This document shows, piece after piece, positions 56,584 to 64,000 of a stretch of DNA of 64,000 bases. The DNA lies in contig OZ014531.1 of NCBI GenBank assembly GCA_963966105.1, forward strand, positions 73,535,159-73,599,158, read 5' to 3'. The first letter of the stretch is position 1; each line of letters starts with the position of its first letter. Position numbers and translations under genes: made by a program. The DNA comes from Volucella zonaria. Lineage: Eukaryota > Arthropoda > Insecta > Diptera > Syrphidae. A model generated the notes under the pieces. The model was not told where the DNA came from, searched no databases, and was given only the letters and a program-made list of their open reading frames with translations.

Positions 56584-57895
56584 CAGGGTGAATGACTCGA
56601 ACTCCAACTTTTTAAAATGCTATAATTTTTTTATTTTTTGATAAATTTTATTGTGCCAAAGCAAAAAATTTTGGAAAATACATCGATTTTCAAATTGTAT
56701 CAGTAGTTTTCAATATGTCCACCTTTGGCGCGAATAAAGGCCTTGAGACGGCCGAAGAAAGCATCGCACGCTGCACGCAAGTGGCTCTGCGGTATTTTGG
56801 CCCATTCCCGGCGAAGTGCTTGCTTGAGGTGGTCCAAACTTTGGTATTTTTTAGTGCCAACCTTCGCCTTCAAAATACCCCCAGACAGAGAAATCCAAAG
56901 GACTTGCATCCGGAGAATTTGCAATCCATTGTGTCGAAGAAATGAAGTGCGGAACATTATTTTGTAACTAATCTTGGTTGACGCGCGCTTTGTGAGACGG
57001 TGCCGAGTCTTGTTGAAGTGTCCACGGTCTCCGACCGAAATGATTGTTTGCCCAAGGCTTCAATACTGCCTCTAAGACAGTTTCACGGTATACGATCGCA
57101 TTCATTTTGACGCCACGGTCTAAAAATACGAGCGGAGACCGACCATCGGCGGTTATGGCGGCCCAAACCATCACCATCGGTGCTGCCTGCTTTCTGGTGG
57201 CCGTCCGAAGGTGTAAATTTTTGAAGGACCTCTCTGGCAAGTAAACTCGGTCATTTTAAATGTTGACATATTGCTCGATAACAAATGGCGACTCATCGGG
57301 AAAAGCCAAATTCGGCAACTCACCACTTGCGTGCAAGCGTAGCAACTCCTTCGCTCTTTCGACTCTAACTTTTTTCTGTTGCGGTGTAAGATCGTGTGCT
57401 TTTTGGAACTTCAATGGCTTGAGCCCAAGCTCATTTTTCAGTATGTGTTGCATCCGTTCCAACGATATGTTGAGCTCACGAGCCATTTTTCTTCCACTTC
57501 AACGCGGATTTCGCTCAATTCGAGCCTTCACTTTCCGAACCATTTCTGCCGATGTTGCTGTTTTTTTATGACCACCTCCATGGCGTTTTGCAACGCTGCC
57601 AGTATCACGGTAATGCGCTATGGTTCGAGACACAAATGATTTATTTACGTTGAGGTGTTGGAGGGCTCTAACGATAGCTACTTGTAGTTTTCCAGCCAAA
57701 TATAAAGCAATCACACTATCACGTTTGAATTCCATCGCGGATAAAAACTTTTCAACACAACTGAGACGCAAATCGTTTAAAAGACTTGTAAATAGTAAAA
57801 TTATCTGTCATGTGTCAAAATTTGAGCTCACTGTCATGAACGGTTTGGAAATTAAAGCAGTCTGAAGTTGGTTGCAGTTCGAGTCATTCAGGGTG
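56584..57895 (-). mobile_element. DD37D (maT) transposon, second copy
   Basis: It is flanked by TA at 56582-56583 and 57896-57897, with termini CAGGGTGAATGACTCGAACT and CACCCTGAATGACTCGAACT. At 1,312 bp it is slightly longer than the copy at 48 kb because it keeps the WANN codons. The transposase starts at ATG 57735 (MEFKRDSVIALYLAGK). Stops occur after RIERNPR and FVIEQYVNI, with a frameshift near 56965. FPDESPF, LQQDSAPS and the final DAFFGRLKAFIRAKGGHIEN remain. Confidence 0.9.
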
Positions 57896-57899
57896 TATA

Positions 57900-59965
57900 C
57901 AACACGTGGATTATAGGACTTTATTCCTCGAAACTTCTGAACTTGACACGAACGCACTAGACCAGTAAGCGGTTTGGGAAGTAAGACTCAATGTTCTACA
58001 ACGATCAAAGTTAACCGGGAAGGCATCCAGCAGGTCGACTATACCTTGAGAGAATACAGAGTTGTAGCGGTTGTGTTAGGAAATCTGAAAAGTTCTGAAT
58101 CGCTCATTTTAGACTAAGTTGGAAGAAGGCTGCCGCTTTTCTATTATCCTAGAAACCCACTTCACAGGTAACGAGATCCTAACCATCTCATAATCAGCTC
58201 CTATCACAGTGACTACAACATAGCTGAGTAGCTTATCCCGGCGAAGTTGGTGTCTTTCATCGATTATGGTGGTTGATAAGGACATTCAATACTTGCAGAA
58301 CTCCGGGATGTAGCGCCAAAGTTTGTTAGGGCAATACCGGTTCTATGACTGGGTAAGAGTATCCTCTGGATCTATAGGGCTATAATAAGGCCAATTCTAT
58401 TTTATGTGTTGGTTGTATGGTTAATGTTACGAATAGTTTCACCACTCTTCAAAGACCGGTTTGTTTCGGCTACTTTCCTGTCACGTCTGCCAAATTTGCT
58501 CTATTTGCTTTAGTGTTAGTGGCTGCACCCTCAAAGGTACTCTCTTTTTGAAAAGACGTGATTTTGAACACAGGAATGTAGTTGAATCTTCAGGGATATT
58601 TGCAAAACTGATCTAATATGTGGCCTCGGTGTCTTCGTTGAGCATGAAACCCTTAGACTTTTTCATTAGGCGAGCTTGTGTACATTTTCCACTCAAAAAA
58701 TTTACCCTCTTATTTATTCTGACGCTTCCGAGATTTCTCACTGAAGATATTGCCAAAGAGGCCACAAGCCAAGCTTCAAGGTGTATCAATCTAGTCCTTT
58801 TAAGTCAGAAATAAGAAGAGCGTGAGGTTTCAGTTCGAAGATTCTTAGTTACGTCTGCCTGTCAATCTCCTCCCTATCCGTCGTTATTCATCTTTAAAAT
58901 ATCTTGACTAATATCTGCAAGATGATTCATTGGCAATCGTAGACAGTGTCTTCCTGATTGTTGCGTCAGCTCCATCGATTCCTATCGATTACAATTGTTT
59001 CAAATCACAACAAATCGATAAAACATTATGTCTGTCTGTGGCGAAATTTCAGACAAGCCTCACGCAACATCTTTTTTCAATTAATATCATGACCAAGTAG
59101 CTCATGTACTCGTGTTCTTCGAATATTTTACGTTGTTTCCAATCGAAAACCGTTAGTATTGTTCGTAATGGGAGAGTGTTCTTATGGTGATTGCTAGTGT
59201 TTCTTTTTTTTTTTTCATAAGTTTTTAGCTCTTCGAGTGTATATAACTTGCGACGGAAGTGCAACTTTGACATCAAATCAAGCTAAAACAACTAAATTGC
59301 GTCGAGACAAAAGGTCTTCGCAATCCTAGTTGCCTTAGGAGTTTGAGTTGCATTTCCGTCAAAAGTTATAGTAAATTCTAGTACTCGTATACTAATATTT
59401 ATATTTAGCAGAAAATCGATGTCTAGATGTTTCCATCAGGTAAGTCGCAAGAAGAACGATTAGATGTTGTTAGTTAGAATAGTTGTGGCCGGAAGTTGCT
59501 TCGTAAACGAAATAGACAGTTTGTTTCAGACCGATCAGGATTAAAGCTATTTTTCTGTAAATGGCCGAAGAATTGGACAATTAAAATAAGGAACGATTGA
59601 AGTAATTTTATTTTATAGCAATTGACGAACTGTATTGTGGGTGTTTCTATTTTTAAGAATTGTAAAATCCGTCACTTTGACGATGCTTTATTTGCACATT
59701 GTAAATTATGTCAGAAGTTTTAGTTAATCGATTATTGTATCTATTGCCTAAATGAATATTCATGAGTGTATGAGTCTGGCAAAAATAAGTAACAATAAGT
59801 GGCAATCCAATGTTTACTGTAAAAAGATTTGTTTCAAAGTGAGTGAAGTGGAAAATATGGAATTAGCGAATCTCCGACTCATTCCAACTTTGCCGACTCT
59901 TTATAGGAGCTAATATTGCGTCCATTTCAAGGCTATAGTCTCCGATTTAGCTCGCTGTTTACTCG
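57900..59965. other. Largely unassigned; LINE scrap at 58330-58460
   Basis: At 58365-58460 the plus strand reads LWIYRAIIRPILFYVLVVWL, the motif that follows the RT palm in R1/Jockey-grade LINEs (W.Y.AIIRP.L.YG..VW). The rest shows no family. A TACTCGTA site lies at 59392-59399 and another at 59960-59967, just outside the mariner that follows. Confidence 0.45.
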
Positions 59966-60117
59966 TACATACCATGTTGATCAAAATCCCGGAATTTATT
60001 CAGAAAAGTAAAAATACAAGTTTATTCATCTAAACCTATATTTTCTCTTCAAAGTAATCCCCATCGATTGCAACATACTTATGCCAGCGCCTGATCCAAT
60101 CCTCGAAACATTTTTTA

Positions 60118-60998
60118 CTAGATGGAGTGAAAAGTGACCTCCTTGGGAATTAAAATTTTTTTATATTATTCAATATAGTCCTTTTTTAGTTTGATACACT
60201 TATTCTAGCGATTTTCCAACTTCTTGATCCCGTCCGAAAAGTAATTTTCCCGAAGGTCTGCAAAATACTCCTCCTTGGCGTCGAAGATTTCCTCGCGTGA
60301 GCTGAATTTTTTATTGATGAGCCATCTTTTGAGGTTTGGGAAGAGATAGTAGTCCGATGTATGCAAATCCAGTTACCAACCGACGCCAAAAGTGCGCCCG
60401 ATTCCGCATCAGCAAGTCCAAACACTCTTTTAAAGTGCTCTCGCCTTCGTGTTTTTGGTCAGGAGTGAGCATTCGCGGCACTCGCCGGCAGGATAACTTT
60501 TTCATATGCAGAATATTGCCCAAAATATGGCGTGTGAGCTCAGTACTAATCTTTGTGGTATCTGCTAGCTCGCGCGCCTTCACTTTCCGGTCAGCCAACA
60601 CCATTTCATGTATTTTTTTGACATTGTCCTCTGTAACCGTATCGGAGGGTATGCCGCTGGAGTTGGGGCCACCACGAAACTCTCGAAACCAATATTTGAC
60701 GGTGTAATCTGACGGAGCATTAGCCCCATAATATTTATCCAACTTTTCTTTTGTTTCCTTCGCCGTTTTGCCTATCAAAAAATAATGTTTTATGAGAGAA
60801 CGAGAATCGTTTTTGTCCATACTCAACATGATGCCAAAAACCTCAACAACAATCAGCTGTCAAAACCAAACTAAAGACAGTATCGCACTGAAATTTGGCA
60901 TGTCTGCCTAAATATGAACGGACTTCAAGGCACCATAACCTTTTTTACAGTAGCAGCGCATTTTGACGGTCAAGAAGGTCACTTTTAACTCCATCTAG
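60118..60998 (-). mobile_element. Internally deleted mariner nested in another mariner
   Basis: An 881-bp element with ends CTAGATGGAGTGAAAAGTGA and CTAGATGGAGTTAAAAGTGA in inverted orientation and TA on both sides (60116-60117, 60999-61000). The minus strand encodes MDKNDSRSLIKHYFLIGKTA (start near 60819), LADRKVKARELADTTKISTE, MKKLSCRRVPRMLTPDQKHE and FWRRLVTG. It then jumps in another frame to LHTSDYYLFPNLKRWLINKK (third Asp) and FSDGIKKLENR. The core with the first two catalytic Asp is deleted, so it is a non-autonomous form. Confidence 0.9.
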
Positions 60999-61588
60999 TA
61001 TATTCAGTTTTCGGTATGTCCAGCGGTGCTTCCTGCGATTTTTCCATTACTTCCTCTCGGCTGCTGAAACGAGTTCCCCGTAGTTCTTTTTTAACTCGAT
61101 TGAACAGAAAGAAGTCACAGGGAGCCAAATCAGGTGAATTTGGTGGCTGTTGGATGGTATTTGTTGCATTTTTCGTCAAAAAATTACGAATAATGATGGT
61201 GCGTTATCATGGTGCAAAATCCACTAGTTTTCTGCCCACAATTCTGGTCCCTTTCGGCGAATTGCTTCACGCAAACGTCTCATAACGCCTAAATAATACG
61301 GCGGCCTTTGTTTACTGTCTGGCCTCTTGGCAAAAATTCATGATGCATTACACCGTTGTAATCCATGCAAACCGTGAGCATTGCCTTCTATTTTGACTGA
61401 AAACGACGTGGTTTTTTTGGTCTCGGCTCATTTGGTGAACGCCATTCACTTGCCTGATGTCGGGATTGCGTGTCGTACTCATAAACCCACGTTTCGTAGT
61501 AATGATACTTTTGATGAATGTGGGATAAGATTCAGCCTCGCAAATCATCTCTTTCGCGGCGTCAACACGGTCTGACCAACATTTCTTT

Positions 61589-61596
61589 TACTCGTA
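61589..61596. repeat. Minos-like excision scar with a paralogous empty site
   Basis: TACTCGTA (TACGAGTA on the coding strand). The sister mariner reads GATGAAGTAAAGGAAATG at 52591-52608; this copy reads GATGAAGTACGAGTAAAAG. Six bases (CGAGTA) have been added at a TA, in frame, giving two extra residues. Confidence 0.75.
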
Positions 61597-62109
61597 CTTC
61601 ATCAATGTTTTCGTCGGTTTTCGATGTCGATGGTCTGCCACTACGTTCATCATCTTCGATTGACTCACGACCACTTTTGAACCGCTCGCGCCACTGGTAA
61701 ACGACCGTTTTCTTTAGAGAATCGTTGCCGAAACACTTTACCAACAGTTCCAACGTTTGCGCACAATTATATCCTTTTTTTACGCAAAATTTAATACGAG
61801 TCCAAGTTCGTTCGAAAAAATAGCCAACACACACAGAGTTAGATGTACTCTTGGCTACGTAACTTTTGCAAATGTCAAGCTATGATGCTAAGATTTAGAG
61901 GGAATGTCAACAACAGATTTACCAACTTAACAAAAAACACAGAACTCAAATCGGAACAATAGGAGCGCCACACGGTGGTGTGGTGCGGGAACTTTTTGAT
62001 TAGGGTAGTATATCAAGCGCTTGGTGCCTTTTGCAGCAGATTACGACCGACTGTCTCTGTTTTTATTTTTCATTCTTACAAAATTGCAATTTTCAGAGAG
62101 GTTCATAGG

Positions 62110-62300
62110 TGTGTCAGTGCAAATCGCTGTTTATTTTATCAGTGTATGCAAATACTAGCAGTTGCACAGACTTTTCTAAAATTGTGCCTCTTGTCTTGGC
62201 TTGCGAATTTCGTACAATTTTCTCAGGTAAAATGTTATGAAAGTCACACCGCAGGGCACAGCCTTGTGTATAGGTTTTTTTTGGGATTAAACGTCTTGCT
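62110..62300 (-). pseudogene. RTE-like RT fragment
   Basis: The minus strand reads TQGCALRCDFHNILPEKIVR then TRGTILEKSVQLLVFAYTDK, matching QGDALSCDFFN and the YADD box of RTE-like RT, with both catalytic boxes altered (QGCA, YTDK). Confidence 0.65.
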
Positions 62301-62339
62301 GACACCCTACAGGAGGAAAGTGTGTTTTCTACCTGAAGA

Positions 62340-62990
62340 TTTTGGCAGGATAGTCAGATTTCTTGTTGAAGTTGGAGTACACCAGGGCAGTGTACAGAGT
62401 CCGTTGCTTTTTAATGTGATACGAGATTTTCTGTTGGAGCTGCATATCAACGAGTCCGGAACAGCTTCTCTGTTTTCGCCACTGATAGCGCTATTATAGG
62501 CAACGACGTTACTGCCCTTCAGCCATATCTAAAATATAAGGCCAATTTTCCGAAAAGCTGGTGTCGAATGGCGCTCCAGATGTTGAGTCGGCAATATGAT
62601 GAAGAATCATGTCAAGTGCACGACTTTGGGAACATTGCAAGCTCTTCTTGATACGTTTCGCATGTTGGGTATCGGATGACCCATTACGCTTGTTGCTATC
62701 TTTAATTGGAGATTGTTGGTATTAAGTTATACGACAGTCGTCGTTCGTCGCGCAATGTTGGACATTATATGAAAAATGACAGCGACGGAAATGAAAATCA
62801 TCGAGTGTAAGAGACCGTAATTTTATAAGAAATACGCGCATCCGTATTAGGAAACCGACAGTATTGAAATTTCAGGCTGAGCAAATTCGTTGGTTTGGCC
62901 ATGTTCAACGAAGATCGTTGGAAAATCCGGTCCAAAAAGCAATATAGGCTCAAGTTCCAACCGAGCAAATATCAGCAAACTCTTAGCCTC
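62340..62990 (+). pseudogene. RT fragment and C-terminal end of a second LINE
   Basis: The plus strand reads FLVEVGVHQGSVQSPLLFNV then IRDFLLELHI (62365-62450), an RT segment with the HQGSxxSPLLF box, and after an unreadable part FQAEQIRWFGHVQRRSLENP (62870-62930), the conserved 'RWxGHVxRM' end of such proteins. The strand is opposite to its neighbour, so it is a separate insertion. Confidence 0.6.
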
Positions 62991-62994
62991 ACTA

Positions 62995-63520
62995 ACGAGA
63001 TAGATCGAAATAGAGTGGGTTGTTTTGGTCATCCCGGTTAAAAACATTTTTTGTTTGCACCTTTCCAACGTTGTTCCTTGGGAAGTACCTCCGGTTAATT
63101 AACAGCGCATTGTACACGCTCTTTCGTTATTCACCAGAAAAAGCGATATTTACTCGACGAGCACACTATCTGCGCTCGACTATCTCCATATGCAGCGCCG
63201 CTTCGTAAGCAAACTGCTTTACTACATGTTTTGGGGAGTACAATTCATCAAATCGGGGACTTCATGGATTAGAGCGGATAAAATCCAACACATCAGTGAC
63301 AGCTTGATATTGGGTCTTGGATCGTTGCTATCGGATCTACTGATCTTCCCTCATAGTATTTCTCTATTCCTAATCTTTATTGGCCGATCAGTATATTCTT
63401 GCATCTTTAATACGGGAGGAGTTTGTTTAGGCCGATTGGAACAAGATCAATTTGGTTTTCCGGCTTGATGATCCACAATGCTCCTTTAGGACTATTGAGA
63501 ATAGGAAACCGTTCTATGTA
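62995..63520. other. Unassigned spacer
   Basis: No recognised feature. Confidence 0.3.
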
Positions 63521-63524
63521 GAGT

Positions 63525-64000
63525 GACATTTCAGCTCACAGTGAAGTGAGCATGACATGAATTTGACCGATGGCATGGGTTATGTTGGCTTTGAGGGCCG
63601 CTGTGGTTTGTGGCTTGTTCGCATAGAACTGCGGTTTCAGAAAACCCACAAGAAAAAGTCTAAGTTCACATCACCTCCATGCGATGACCATGCCCTCGAG
63701 CTGTGAGCTGTGTAGCATGTAGCGCCGTCCTGTTGAAACTACATGTCATTGGTGTCCATATCATCCAATTCAGGCCAAAAGAAGTTGGTAATCATCGACC
63801 TATAGCGCTCGCGGTTGACAGTGATGGCCTGGCCAACGTCGTTCTCAAAGATATATGGACCGACGACGCCATCAGCCCAAAATCCACACCAAACAGTGAC
63901 TTTTTTGGGACGCATTGGACGCTCTTGGATCTCATGTGGATTGGTATCGTCCCAAATTCGACAATTTTGTTTGATGACGTACCCATCCATCCAGAAATGG
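63525..64000 (-). mobile_element. DD41D mariner-like element running off the window
   Basis: The minus strand begins at the window edge with MDGYVIKQNCRIWDDTNPHE, RPMRPKKVTVWCGFWADGVV, GPYIFENDVGQAITVNRERY, RSMITNFFWPELDDMDTNDM, a stop, then FQQDGATCYTAHSSRA (second Asp). The part holding the third Asp is shortened and frame-shifted (LDFFLWVF near 63640). The N-terminal half lies outside the window. Confidence 0.8.

Larger units (their letters stand above)
59972..62008 (-). mobile_element. DD34D mariner (copy 2) hosting a nested mariner
   Basis: It is flanked by TA at 59970-59971 and 62009-62010; both ends carry the TTGATCAAAA-type repeat. The minus-strand transposase reads FCVKKGYNCAQTLELLVKCF, RFKSGRESIEDDERSGRPST, EAESYPTFIKSIITT (first Asp lost), then PNSPDLAPCDFFLFNRVKKE (third Asp), KSQEAPLDIPKTEY, then is split by the insertion at 60118-60998 and resumes KKCFEDWIRRWHKYVAIDGD to about 60045. 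Near 61589 it has a 6-bp TACGAGTA scar absent from the sister copy at 52.6 kb. Confidence 0.9.

Noticed and set aside
1..64000. tRNA, rRNA or CRISPR-like arrays
   Set aside because: No cloverleaf, conserved rRNA stretch or regularly spaced repeat was seen. The only close tandem repeat is the 25-bp duplication at 36903.

Overview
The window is insect nuclear DNA, most likely from a higher fly and plausibly a tephritid fruit fly. It has GT-AG introns, AATAAA signals and A+T-rich spacers. Its many Tc1/mariner relatives include eight or nine loci of the DD41D group, which as I recall was first described from Ceratitis rosa and other tephritids. No prokaryotic features, CRISPR array, rRNA or convincing tRNA were seen. 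The species call is an inference.

One host gene is supported, on the + strand from about 0.9 to 7.6 kb. A nine-codon first exon (1065-1092) splices over a 4.3 kb intron (1093-5400) to one large exon (5401-6767). Frame and splice sites agree. The 464-residue product has an N-terminal membrane anchor, a secreted or lumenal region split by a long acidic then basic linker, and a C-terminal membrane segment. It resembles the uncharacterised insect proteins related to the N-terminal and middle domains of plant APD proteins. Its intron holds a dead DD41D transposon and three LINE remnants.

Almost everything else recognisable is mobile DNA, nearly all broken. From 8.1 to 16.5 kb there is a pogo/Tigger-type transposon with matching inverted ends, subterminal repeats and a transposase in three blocks. 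It is split by two non-LTR retrotransposons, one of them flanked by an exact 10-bp target duplication. From 17 to 36 kb there are LINE, RTE-like, mariner DD34D and DD41D copies, including a second copy of the first LINE (about 26.0-29.16 kb). From 36 to 40 kb the DNA is mostly unassigned. From 40 to 48 kb there is a back-to-back mariner plus DD41D pair, then R1-like and RTE-like fragments. From 48 to 64 kb there are two long and one short DD37D (maT) copies, several DD34D mariners including one nested in another, and DD41D copies.

The most unusual signal is the octamer TACGAGTA (or its complement TACTCGTA), found 14 times. In one place two mariner copies of the same family show it as a clean 6-bp insertion at a TA. 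That is the scar expected after excision of a Minos-like Tc1 element (TA, four terminal bases CGAG, TA). The window may therefore carry a dense fossil record of past Minos-like hops although no such element remains here.
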